This document shows, in pieces, positions 1-7,438 of a DNA stretch of 34,150 bases. The translations under genes and the position numbers were made by a program. Numbering within the stretch: the stretch's first letter is position 1; each line of letters begins with the position of its first letter. Source of the DNA: Aphanocapsa sp. GSE-SYN-MK-11-07L (GTDB taxonomy: Bacteria > Cyanobacteriota > Cyanobacteriia > Thermosynechococcales > Thermosynechococcaceae); contig JAHHGS010000123.1 of assembly GCA_019359715.1 (NCBI GenBank), positions 1-34,150 on the forward strand, given 5' to 3'. Under the pieces are notes generated by a model. It made no database searches and was not told the DNA's origin. It was given only the letters and a program-made list of their open reading frames with translations.

Positions 1-43
1 CCCATTGCTCGTCCGTCAGATCCGTCGGGTATGCTTTTCTCAT
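1..43 (-). CDS. IS5-family transposase, N-terminal fragment cut by window edge
   Basis: On the minus strand an ATG at 43-41 opens a frame reading MRKAYPTDLTDEQW before it runs off the left edge. This is the typical opening of IS5-family (DDE) transposases common in cyanobacteria. Only 14 codons are visible, so whether the transposase is intact cannot be judged. The gene points away from the response regulator at 219, and the sequence between them carries a candidate IS end. Family identity rests on recognising the N-terminal motif; no catalytic residue is in view. Confidence 0.72.
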   Translation of the reverse strand, partial: MRKAYPTDLTDEQW

Positions 44-122
44 GGCTCTTGATCCTCTGTCGTCTTCTTTTTAGACAGATTAATGGGTCAAGAGCTTTTC
101 TCAAAACTTTTCAAACACCCTC
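1..122 (-). mobile_element. Terminal part of an IS5-type insertion sequence (inferred end)
   Basis: The transposase fragment starts at 43 on the minus strand, so the IS 5' end should lie shortly to its right. Read on the minus strand, 122-107 gives GAGGGTGTTTGAAAAG, which resembles terminal inverted repeats of cyanobacterial IS5 elements. The matching right end lies outside the window, so the boundary is inferred and no target duplication can be shown. If correct, the element ends about 97 bases before the start codon of the response regulator. Confidence 0.45.
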
Positions 123-218
123 TCAGAAACCCAGGTATGGCATTACTGATTCCGCAACCGACTTGGATTGAGGCGGCTGGTCATCCTCCCAAGACAATCG
201 AAGAAAAGGGGCATCGAG

Positions 219-2186
219 ATGAAAATTCTCCTGGTTGAAGATGACGAAATTTTGACAGATGTGCTGACCACTGCCCTCACAGAGCAGCACTATATTGTCG
301 ATGCTGTTGCCGATGGGCTGAGCGGTTGGAACTATGCTCAGGAGACAAGCTATGACCTGATCCTGATGGATGTAGGCTTACCTAGACAAGACGGAATTAG
401 CCTCTGCCGCCGCTTGCGATCGCAGGGGTGTCAGGTGCCGATTTTGCTAATCACGGCCAAAGAGGACAGCGGCGATCGAATTGCCGGTCTAGATGCGGGA
501 GCCGATGATTACTTGACTAAGCCGCTTAACCTAGAAGAACTACAGGCGCGGGTGCGGGCATTGCTGCGCCGGGGCAGCGAGTCGAAAAACCCCGTCTTCG
601 AGGTAGGGAACTTGCAGCTTGATCCGCGCAGTTGTCAGGTGACCTACGATGGGCGATCGCTGAACTTAACGCCCAAAGAATATAATTTGCTGGAATTATT
701 CCTGCGTAATCCTGCCCGTGTCTTTAGTCGAGGGCAACTGGTCGAGCATCTGTGGACTTTTGACGATCCGCCATTAGAAGAGTCTGTTAAAGCCCACGTC
801 AAGGGACTGCGCCAAAAGTTAAAAGCGGCAGGAGCCGTAGACTGGATTGAGAATATCTACGGGATTGGCTATCGCCTTAACCCACCTCAGGAGGCGGCGG
901 CGGAAACCACACCAGCAACAGCGGCGGCATCTCCAGGGATTGCAGGCACCGCCTCACCAACCCTTGAGCAAGCCTTTAATCAGGCCAAGCTAGGACTGTG
1001 GCAAAAACACCAGGGATTGATTAGCGATCGCTTATCATTGCTCCAACAGGTTGCTGCTGCCCTGCCAGCCGGAAATCTCTCCCCCCAACTGCGCCAAGAT
1101 GCTGCTCAAGCCGCCCATAAATTAGCTGGCATCTTAGGCATGTACGACTTAGACCACGGCACGGTGATCGCCAGAACCATAGAAGTGATCCTGCAAACGC
1201 CGACACCATTGACTTTTGCTGCCCAGCGTCAGCTGATTGATAACGTTCAGGCTTTAGAGAGTTTATTGGCGGCACCTCGAATAGAACTGCCAGGGCTGGC
1301 GCAACCTCTACCCGATCGCCCAAATTGGGGAGAGGTAGGCCAGCAGTTTCCAGCGGTCAATGTCCTAGTCGTCGATGATGATCCGGCTTTTCTTGACCAT
1401 TTATGCCTGATGTTGGAACCGTGGGGCATTCGCCCCACCGGCATCAATAACCCCCAGGAAATTTGGTCTATTTTGCCCACAATTCAGCCTGACCTATTGA
1501 TTTTGGATGTAGAAATGCCCCAAACCTCTGGGGTTGACCTCTGTCAGGCAATTCGGCATCATCCCCAGTGGCAGAGCCTACCAATTATTTTTCTGACCGG
1601 GCACAGCGATCGCCAGACCATTCAACAGGTATTTGCAGTCGGAGCCGATGATTTTGTCAATAAGCCCGTTGTCGTGCCGGAACTCTTGACCCGAATCATC
1701 AATCGGCTGGAGCGGACTCGTTTGATCCAATCTTTAGCTAGCAAAGATCCGCTGACGGGCTTGCCAAATCAACTCGAATCGAGCCGGAGACTAGAAGCGC
1801 AACTGCCAAAGCTGGAAGTATTGAGCCTGGTGGTGTTCAGGCTTCCAGATCTGCGCCAAATTAATCTTGAGCAGGGGCATGGGACTGGCCATCAAGTCTT
1901 GCAGCGGTGGGGTAGTTTGTTTCAAGCTCATTTTGCTGGCGATGAAATCATCGGCTACTGGGGGAATGGAGAGTTTATCGTTGGGCTACCCAATTGCGAT
2001 CGGGCAACCGCTCGCGATCGCCTCGGTCAAGTTTTAATCGCTCTGCGCCAGCAAGTTTATACCGCCCCAGAGGGAGAACGATTTCAAGTCAACTCTCAAT
2101 GGGCGATCGCTGAATATCCGACCGCTGGCCAGACACTGCGATCGCTTTACCGCGCTGCGATCCAGCTAGGCTCCTTCCAGCAGTGA
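219..2186 (+). CDS. Multidomain response regulator: REC-wHTH-HPt-REC-degenerate GGDEF
   Basis: A 655-residue cytoplasmic signalling protein. Residues 1-118 form an OmpR-type receiver (acidic EDD at 7-9, phosphoacceptor D51, K101). Residues about 125-220 are an OmpR winged-helix DNA-binding domain. An HPt domain follows with the probable phosphorylatable H300 in AAHKLAG. A second receiver spans about 380-495 (VDDD, D430, K482). The C-terminus begins like a GGDEF domain (DPLTGLPN at 510-517) but carries GNGEF where GG(D/E)EF is expected, so cyclase activity is doubtful. ATG 219 was chosen over an upstream TTG at 168 because REC starts there and AAGGGG precedes it. The 3' end overlaps the convergent oxidoreductase gene by 21 bases. 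Target genes and the partner kinase are unknown. Confidence 0.9.
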   Translation: MKILLVEDDEILTDVLTTALTEQHYIVDAVADGLSGWNYAQETSYDLILMDVGLPRQDGISLCRRLRSQGCQVPILLITAKEDSGDRIAGLDAGADDYLTKPLNLEELQARVRALLRRGSESKNPVFEVGNLQLDPRSCQVTYDGRSLNLTPKEYNLLELFLRNPARVFSRGQLVEHLWTFDDPPLEESVKAHVKGLRQKLKAAGAVDWIENIYGIGYRLNPPQEAAAETTPATAAASPGIAGTASPTLEQAFNQAKLGLWQKHQGLISDRLSLLQQVAAALPAGNLSPQLRQDAAQAAHKLAGILGMYDLDHGTVIARTIEVILQTPTPLTFAAQRQLIDNVQALESLLAAPRIELPGLAQPLPDRPNWGEVGQQFPAVNVLVVDDDPAFLDHLCLMLEPWGIRPTGINNPQEIWSILPTIQPDLLILDVEMPQTSGVDLCQAIRHHPQWQSLPIIFLTGHSDRQTIQQVFAVGADDFVNKPVVVPELLTRIINRLERTRLIQSLASKDPLTGLPNQLESSRRLEAQLPKLEVLSLVVFRLPDLRQINLEQGHGTGHQVLQRWGSLFQAHFAGDEIIGYWGNGEFIVGLPNCDRATARDRLGQVLIALRQQVYTAPEGERFQVNSQWAIAEYPTAGQTLRSLYRAAIQLGSFQQ

Positions 2187-3527
2187 CCAATGGGGCTGAC
2201 CGACCAGTTCTGCTTCAAACCGATCACGATCAAATTTGCAATCCAAGTGGGCTTGAATTCGCTCGGTATCTTGCTCAGCGTTCCCTAAGCAGTTCGTGGC
2301 GCCAGGGGATGGCGTGACATTAAACCGAATCCCATGACCAGGGTCAATCGCTGCTTGCCCCAAAATAAGCTGTCGCGCGTTCTTGTCAATCAATTGGGGG
2401 CGAATCCCACCGATGCCGTGGGCAAACTTCAAATCTTCTAATTGCAAAGCAGGGACAATTTTCCGGGCATCCTGCAAAAACAAGCGCCGATTTACTAGCG
2501 GCACCTCAAAGGCAATGTTTTTGAGAATATAGTTGCGAATATCTTCCTCTTTGAGCAAATTCCAGAGCACACTGGCAACAGCCCGATCGGGGCGCAGCAC
2601 TTGGAGATATTCGCCAAAGGTTTTGAAGCTATAGCGCTCTAGTAAGGGCAACGGCAGGGCGGTTGGGCCAAATCGAGTTTTACCAGGGGCGGTGATATCT
2701 GGATCGCCGTGAATGGCCGCGAAGGGCAGTTTATCGTTTTGGATAGTATAAACTTTGCCGTTCAGAACCTGCGGCGTGAAGTAGAAATTCCCCGCCACTG
2801 GCAAACAGGAATACTCCAGCCCAAACCCCATCCGGTGCGCAAACAGCAGGCTATGCCCTCCGGCTGAGACCACCACAAACTTGGCGGTCAACGTCTGTTC
2901 ATCGGTTACGACCTGATAGTTAGCTCCCACTGGCTCGATCGCCGCCACCCGGACTCCTAGTTTAAGGTCAATGGTTTTATCCAGAACGGATTGCGCCTGC
3001 TCAACAAAAGATTGACACAAGGCACCATAGTTGATGGCCGTGTAGTCGTTGCGAATCGCCAAGGCGACAATCTGTTCTGAGGGCGATCGCCCATTCACAA
3101 CACCCGGTTCAAGTTCAGCAATCGCCGATCTTTCTAACAGCTCCATCCGCACAAAGTGGGGCTTAAAGTCTTGATACCGCTGGCGCAAAAACTCACACTC
3201 CTCTGCCCCCACGCCCAAAACCATTTTGGAAAAGCGGTAAATAATTCGATCGCGATCGGCTGGCGCTAGCTGATCGCCATAGCGCACTAGCATACCAGCC
3301 GTGCGCTGCACTTTTAGGGCTTTTTCGAGGCTGTAATTGGTTTCAATGTCTCCACAGTGAATCGTCTGGCTGTTGTTGGTGGCTTTGGAGTTGACCATCG
3401 CCAAGCCTGGATATTTCTCCAGCAGGGCGATGCGCTTTAAGTCCGTGAACTTAGCCAGCGTGTAGAGCAAGGCCGTACCTGTGACGCCACCCCCAATGAT
3501 CACGACATCGTAGATTTGATTCGACAT
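2166..3527 (-). CDS. mqo: Malate:quinone oxidoreductase (FAD-dependent)
   Basis: A predicted 453-residue flavoprotein that oxidises malate to oxaloacetate and passes electrons to the membrane quinone pool. The N-terminus has the dinucleotide-binding signature VVIIGGGVTGTALLYTLAK, then NNSQTIHCGDIETNYS, a stretch I associate with the short Mqo branch known from epsilonproteobacteria such as Helicobacter (about 450 residues). Near the C-terminus GGIRPQLID and NVTPSPGATNCLGNA are also Mqo-like. ATG 3527 is preferred to the TTG at 3533 because of the AAGG upstream and the fit to the family start. The gene is monocistronic and converges on the response regulator. Other FAD-dependent 2-hydroxyacid oxidases remain possible, but the motif match favours Mqo. 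Confidence 0.85.
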   Translation of the reverse strand: MSNQIYDVVIIGGGVTGTALLYTLAKFTDLKRIALLEKYPGLAMVNSKATNNSQTIHCGDIETNYSLEKALKVQRTAGMLVRYGDQLAPADRDRIIYRFSKMVLGVGAEECEFLRQRYQDFKPHFVRMELLERSAIAELEPGVVNGRSPSEQIVALAIRNDYTAINYGALCQSFVEQAQSVLDKTIDLKLGVRVAAIEPVGANYQVVTDEQTLTAKFVVVSAGGHSLLFAHRMGFGLEYSCLPVAGNFYFTPQVLNGKVYTIQNDKLPFAAIHGDPDITAPGKTRFGPTALPLPLLERYSFKTFGEYLQVLRPDRAVASVLWNLLKEEDIRNYILKNIAFEVPLVNRRLFLQDARKIVPALQLEDLKFAHGIGGIRPQLIDKNARQLILGQAAIDPGHGIRFNVTPSPGATNCLGNAEQDTERIQAHLDCKFDRDRFEAELVGQPHWSLLEGA

Positions 3528-3675
3528 CTTCAACCTTGCCCTAAACCTGTTTTTTCAGCCTACATCATTTATTCAAATTGCCGTCAGGATGTCGCCTTGG
3601 TAGAGCTTAGGGGCTACTTTGATCCTACTCTGTCTAACTCTTTCTTACTCTGCAGTTAAGACACTGCAGGGTCGG

Positions 3676-3723
3676 GAAATGCTTTTGAACCCAAACCTAT
3701 ACTTTCAGGTTCAAAAGCATTTC
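3676..3723. terminator. Hairpin downstream of amt, possible terminator
   Basis: A perfect 16-bp inverted repeat (3676-3691 with 3708-3723) encloses a 16-base loop. It lies 24 bases past the amt stop codon in the minus-strand direction. No T-tract follows on either strand, so it may stabilise the 3' end or act as a factor-assisted terminator rather than a classical intrinsic one. It sits in the gap between the start of mqo and the end of amt, with both genes on the minus strand, so it could insulate mqo from amt transcription. Confidence 0.6.
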
Positions 3724-3746
3724 TAAAATCAGCAAAGCCAAATTAA

Positions 3747-5201
3747 TTACATCGAAATATCACTCCCGTAGCCTAGTTCTCCGTGTTCGCTAATATCCAT
3801 CCCTTGCTGTTCCACATCGGGCTTAACACGCAGTCCGATCGTGGCATCCAGAACTTTCAGAATCATAAAAGTCCCAATCCCAGCTAGGGCATAGGTAATC
3901 AGCACCGCAAGAATTTGAGTTACAAGCTGTCCCGGATTGCCAAACAATAAACCATCAGCACCGCCAGCATTAACGGCTTTGCTGGCGAAGATACCGGTCA
4001 AAATTGCTCCGATCGTTCCGCCCACACCATGGACTGGAAAGGTATCAAGGGAGTCGTCAAAGCGGAGTTTTGCCTTTAAGCTGATCGCAAAAAAGCAAGC
4101 AGTTGCCGTGATCGCACCAATCAGGAGAGCGCTAATCGGGCTAACAAATCCAGCCGCAGGCGTAATTCCCACCAGACCTGCAACCGCACCCGTCGCGATC
4201 CCAACTGCCGTCGGCTTACCGCGCAGCACCCATTCCAAAATTACCCACATCAAAGCAGCGCTTGAGGCTGATGTTGTGGTGGTGACAAAGGCGACAGTCG
4301 CCAGCGAAAACGAACCCGACGACGCAGCAAATGCACTCCCACCATTAAAGCCAAACCAGCCAACCCAGAGCAGACCAGCCCCTAGCAAAATAAACGGGAC
4401 ATTGTGGGGGGCTGCATGTTCAGGATGAGTATGGCGGGGGCCAATCACCCAAGCGGCGACCAATGCTGATACCCCAGAGCTAATGTGAACCACCGTTCCA
4501 CCCGCAAAGTCGAGCGCACCCATGCCGCCATTCAAGCCGAGTGCGCCGCCAACGCCCCAAACCATATGGGCAAAAATCGGGTAAAGGATTCCTGCCCACA
4601 GAATCATGAACGCAAAGTAAGCCTTAAAGCTAACCCGCTCAACGATCGCCCCGGAAATCAGAGCTGGGGTGATAATTGCGAACATCGCTTGATAAATCAT
4701 GAACAACTGATGCGGAATGGTCGGCGAGTAGGAACCAAACCCTTCCGTGGCTGAACCTGCCGTCGCATCAACAAACAACACCCCGACGTTACCGATCGCC
4801 GCCAGGCTGTCTTTGCTGATGTAGTAACCCGCCTCAGGCTTAACATTGTTTAAAAACAGCCACTGCAAACCGCCGATAATCGCATTTCCTGGCGCAAAAG
4901 AAAGGGTATAGCCCCATAGCACCCAGGTTACGCCGACAATCCCCATCAAAATGAAGCTCATCATCATCGTGTTGAGGACGTTGCGCGATCGCACAAAGCC
5001 CCCGTAGAAAAATGCCAGTCCAGGCGTCATTAACAGCACCAGCGCGGCGGCCACCATCATAAATGCTGTATCTCCAGCAATTTGGGCATTTGCGGCGGCT
5101 GTTGCAGCAGCAGCTACCGGATCATCCGCAGCTAGGGCTGGAGAAACAAGCCCCAGCAGTCCGATCATTAAACCGAACCCAAAAACCCTTATCTTTTGCA
5201 A
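3747..5201 (-). CDS. amt: Ammonium transporter, Amt family
   Basis: A 484-residue inner-membrane ammonium channel. The N-terminus is a signal peptide (MQKIRVFG, a hydrophobic run, cleavage near PALA-ADD), as in many Amt proteins. About eleven membrane helices follow, with the family landmarks MTPGLAFFYGGFVRSRNVLN, DFAGGTVVHISSG, WVGWFGFNGGS and DDSLDTFPVHGVGG, which include the two pore histidines in HISSG and VHGVGG. The TTG start at 5201 is chosen because GAGGTG lies seven bases upstream; the frame stays open to a TTG at 5222 that lacks a ribosome site. A perfect NtcA box at 5278-5291 implies induction under nitrogen limitation. No glnK/glnB gene is adjacent. The exact paralogue (amt1-like) cannot be decided here. 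Confidence 0.96.
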   Translation of the reverse strand: MQKIRVFGFGLMIGLLGLVSPALAADDPVAAAATAAANAQIAGDTAFMMVAAALVLLMTPGLAFFYGGFVRSRNVLNTMMMSFILMGIVGVTWVLWGYTLSFAPGNAIIGGLQWLFLNNVKPEAGYYISKDSLAAIGNVGVLFVDATAGSATEGFGSYSPTIPHQLFMIYQAMFAIITPALISGAIVERVSFKAYFAFMILWAGILYPIFAHMVWGVGGALGLNGGMGALDFAGGTVVHISSGVSALVAAWVIGPRHTHPEHAAPHNVPFILLGAGLLWVGWFGFNGGSAFAASSGSFSLATVAFVTTTTSASSAALMWVILEWVLRGKPTAVGIATGAVAGLVGITPAAGFVSPISALLIGAITATACFFAISLKAKLRFDDSLDTFPVHGVGGTIGAILTGIFASKAVNAGGADGLLFGNPGQLVTQILAVLITYALAGIGTFMILKVLDATIGLRVKPDVEQQGMDISEHGELGYGSDISM

Positions 5202-5277
5202 CTGCTTACACCTCAAAGTCAAATTAATGATTGTTTTTTACTCAAACCATTTACAACCATCAAGGAAACTGTTGTTT

Positions 5278-5291
5278 GTAGCTAAAGATAC
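5278..5291. promoter_or_regulatory. NtcA binding site between amt and argD
   Basis: The sequence GTA-GCTAAAGA-TAC is an exact match to the NtcA consensus GTA-N8-TAC. It lies 76 bases upstream of the amt start and 171 bases upstream of argD. On the amt strand a -10-like TGTAAA begins 22 bases after the box, close to the spacing of class II NtcA-activated promoters. NtcA is the cyanobacterial CRP-family nitrogen regulator that responds to 2-oxoglutarate. Because the box is symmetric, an effect on argD is possible but less well placed. Confidence 0.75.
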
Positions 5292-5462
5292 AAGTCGCTG
5301 TTTAAGGTCAAATCCGTTGATTGGCTTTATCTTGATAAGGTCAAATCTTAGGCATCTGAAGAAAAGCTCTGTAACGGTATTTATTGCAGCGGTTATATAA
5401 ACTACCAGACCGATTCAGAGAAGAGACTACAATACCTACAAGATATTCAGTAAGGTAAAGTC

Positions 5463-6728
5463 GTGAGTCCTGAAACCCTGATCCAAGCCCCCGCTACCTC
5501 TGCCCCCGACGATGGCTCACTGTTTGCCAGCTTTGACCAAGCAGTGATGTCTACTTATAGTCGCTTTCCATTGGCGATCGAGCGCGGTGCGGGCTGCAAG
5601 CTTTGGGACACAGAAGGGCGAGAGTACCTTGATTTTGTGGCTGGGATTGCGACTTGCACCCTCGGTCATGCCCACCCGGCTCTCATTACAGCGGTGACGG
5701 AGCAAATTAACAAGCTGCACCATGTTTCTAATCTCTACTACATTCCAGAGCAAGGGGCGCTGGCTCAGTGGTTGATTCAGCATTCCTGCGCCGATCGCGC
5801 TTTCTTCTGTAATTCGGGAGCCGAGGCCAACGAAGGGGCAATCAAGCTGGCCCGGAAGTATGCCCATACGGTGCTGAATATTGCCAATCCGGTGATCATC
5901 ACAGCCAATGCCAGCTTCCACGGGCGGACGCTGGCCACAATTACAGCGACCGGGCAGCCCAAGTATCAGCAAAACTTTAGTCCGCTGGTGCCCGGCTTTG
6001 CCTATGTCCCCTATAACGACATTGCGGCGCTCGAAGCTGCGATCGCCGAACTCGACAGCCCGGAGCGACAGGTGGCAGCGATTTTGCTTGAACCTTTGCA
6101 GGGAGAAGGCGGCGTTTGCCCCGGCGATCGGGTCTACTTTGAGCACGTGCGGCAGATCTGCGACCAGAAAGGAATTTTGTTGATTTTTGACGAAGTGCAG
6201 GTGGGCATGGGTCGAACCGGGCAGCTTTGGGGACATCAAACCCTGGGCGTGGAACCGGATATGTTCACCTCTGCCAAAGCGCTGGCGGGGGGAATTCCGA
6301 TTGGGGCATTGCTGTGCAAGTCATTCTGCGATATTTTCCAACCGGGAGATCATGCCAGTACGTTTGGCGGCAATCCATTGGCCTGTGCGGCGGCTCTGGC
6401 GGTTTGTCAGACGATTGAACAAGAGCAGTTGCTAGAGAACGTGCAAGCGCGAGGCGAGCAGTTGCGGGCGGGACTGAGGGCGATCGCTCAGAAATACCCA
6501 ACCCTAGTCGCCGAAGTTCGCGGTTGGGGACTAATCAATGGGATGGAACTCCAGGCAGAGACTTCACTGACCGCTGCTGATATTGTTAAAGCAGCGATGG
6601 CTGAAGGATTACTGCTTGTGCCAGCCGGGCCAAAAGTCCTCCGATTTGTGCCACCCTTAATTGTGACCGCGGCAGAAGTTGATCAAGCCCTAGCGGCGGT
6701 TGCTAAAGTCCTCAATCACCTGAGCTAG
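5463..6728 (+). CDS. argD: Acetylornithine aminotransferase
   Basis: A 421-residue PLP-dependent class III aminotransferase that converts N-acetylglutamate semialdehyde to N-acetylornithine in arginine synthesis. Visible signatures are GIATCTLGHAHP, the phosphate-binding NSGAEANEGAIKLAR (117-131), SFHGRT (151-156), the cofactor Asp in IFDEVQVGMGRTG (241-253), and the Schiff-base lysine K272 in TSAKALAGG, followed by STFGGNPLACAAA. The start is GTG at 5463, preceded by AAGG. The gene diverges from amt and converges with the tetR gene with 29 bases between stops. ArgJ, which belongs to the same pathway, is encoded about 11 kb away, so this is not an arginine operon. Succinylornithine or ornithine aminotransferase activity cannot be excluded from sequence. 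Confidence 0.95.
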   Translation: MSPETLIQAPATSAPDDGSLFASFDQAVMSTYSRFPLAIERGAGCKLWDTEGREYLDFVAGIATCTLGHAHPALITAVTEQINKLHHVSNLYYIPEQGALAQWLIQHSCADRAFFCNSGAEANEGAIKLARKYAHTVLNIANPVIITANASFHGRTLATITATGQPKYQQNFSPLVPGFAYVPYNDIAALEAAIAELDSPERQVAAILLEPLQGEGGVCPGDRVYFEHVRQICDQKGILLIFDEVQVGMGRTGQLWGHQTLGVEPDMFTSAKALAGGIPIGALLCKSFCDIFQPGDHASTFGGNPLACAAALAVCQTIEQEQLLENVQARGEQLRAGLRAIAQKYPTLVAEVRGWGLINGMELQAETSLTAADIVKAAMAEGLLLVPAGPKVLRFVPPLIVTAAEVDQALAAVAKVLNHLS

Positions 6729-6757
6729 TTGTTAGCTTTAGCTTATTCGCTTAAACT

Positions 6758-7351
6758 TCAACCCTTACGGTGTAGGGTAAGAAGCTCTTTAGCCATCACC
6801 TTGGCAGTTTTCACTCGTTCAGCAGACTCAGTTTGAGCCACCCATACCGCCAGTTGATCCAAGGCTCCGTTGATCATCATCGTAAAGCCTTCTACGTCTG
6901 GCACGTCTAGCTCGCCCTCATCAACCGCGGCTTGGACAGCATTCAGCAGTAAACCGTAACCATAACGGCGATCGAACATAGACAGCGTTTCGGCATCTAA
7001 AACGGCCGGAGCCTCAATCAAGAGAAGGCGGCGAATTTCCTCTCGTTGGGCAATGTCCAAAAAGGCATAGCAGCCTCGGATCAGTTGCTTCCAAGCGGTT
7101 TTTCCGGTTTTGGCTTGCCCTTCAATCTCAGCGGCAATTTCAGCAAAGACTTCTTCAATCACGGCTCGAAAAACGCCCTGCTTGTCACCAAATTGGTGAT
7201 AAAGCGCCCCGCGAGTAACTCCTAGTCCAGCAATCATTTGCTCTGTCCCTGTAGCCGCGTAACCCTGGCTAACAAAGAGCTGACGGGCGTGATCTAGAAT
7301 TGCTCGGCGGGTGCGAAGGGTTTGCGCTGCTTTGGTCAGCTTTTCCGACAT
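6758..7351 (-). CDS. TetR-family transcriptional repressor
   Basis: A 197-residue regulator starting MSEKLTKAAQTLRTRR. The N-terminal TetR helix-turn-helix spans about residues 17-63: RRAILDHARQLFVSQGY, then GVTRGALYHQFGDKQGVF, the typical recognition helix with YHQF. The C-terminal helical ligand-binding region shows no recognisable effector signature, so the inducer is unknown. ATG 7351 is preferred to the GTG at 7438, because the longer version would run through two palindromic operators and abut the neighbouring start codon. It is divergent from the GNAT gene, with 87 bases between start codons, and the paired palindromes there suggest autoregulation and control of the acetyltransferase. 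Confidence 0.9.
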   Translation of the reverse strand: MSEKLTKAAQTLRTRRAILDHARQLFVSQGYAATGTEQMIAGLGVTRGALYHQFGDKQGVFRAVIEEVFAEIAAEIEGQAKTGKTAWKQLIRGCYAFLDIAQREEIRRLLLIEAPAVLDAETLSMFDRRYGYGLLLNAVQAAVDEGELDVPDVEGFTMMINGALDQLAVWVAQTESAERVKTAKVMAKELLTLHRKG

Positions 7352-7357
7352 GGCTTG

Positions 7358-7374
7358 ACATACAGGTTGTATGT
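7358..7374. promoter_or_regulatory. TetR operator 1 (palindrome)
   Basis: A perfect inverted repeat, ACATACA-GGT-TGTATGT, sits immediately upstream of the tetR start codon, in its leader. Its core ATACA-N3-TGTAT is shared with a second palindrome centred 31 bases to the right, about three helical turns away. Two matching palindromes between divergent tetR and target genes are the usual arrangement of a TetR operator pair. Binding itself is inferred. Confidence 0.75.
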
Positions 7375-7376
7375 AT

Positions 7377-7406
7377 TTGACAATGTATTCATACAGACTG
7401 TATCTT
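7377..7406 (+). promoter_or_regulatory. Candidate promoter for the GNAT gene
   Basis: A consensus -35 TTGACA (7377-7382) is followed after 18 bases by TATCTT (7401-7406) as a -10. Operator 2 lies between and over these elements. This would give a leader of about 25 bases to the ATG at 7439. It is predicted from sequence alone. Confidence 0.5.
7391..7403. promoter_or_regulatory. TetR operator 2 (palindrome)
   Basis: The 13-base perfect palindrome ATACAG-A-CTGTAT shares the ATACA-N3-TGTAT core with operator 1. It lies within the spacer and -10 region of the candidate GNAT promoter and overlaps the candidate tetR -10, so one bound repressor could block both directions. Confidence 0.75.
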
Positions 7407-7425
7407 TTGTTGGTTGATCTGACAA
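7397..7425 (-). promoter_or_regulatory. Candidate promoter for the tetR gene
   Basis: On the minus strand TTGTCA (7425-7420) and TACAGT (7402-7397) are separated by 17 bases. The -10 falls inside operator 2, and operator 1 lies downstream between the transcript start and the ATG at 7351. This fits autorepression. The -10 is a weak match. Confidence 0.4.
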
Positions 7426-7438
7426 GCGGAGACTTCAC

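Noticed and set aside
3937-4428. 163-codon plus-strand frame inside amt
   Set aside because: It is antisense to well-conserved transporter sequence and has shadow-type composition.
5517-6239. 240-codon minus-strand frame inside argD
   Set aside because: It is antisense to the catalytic core of argD and has no ribosome site or recognisable domain.
7352-7438. A 29-residue N-terminal extension of the TetR protein from GTG 7438
   Set aside because: It would translate through both operators and candidate promoters and abut the divergent start codon; ATG 7351 matches the family start.
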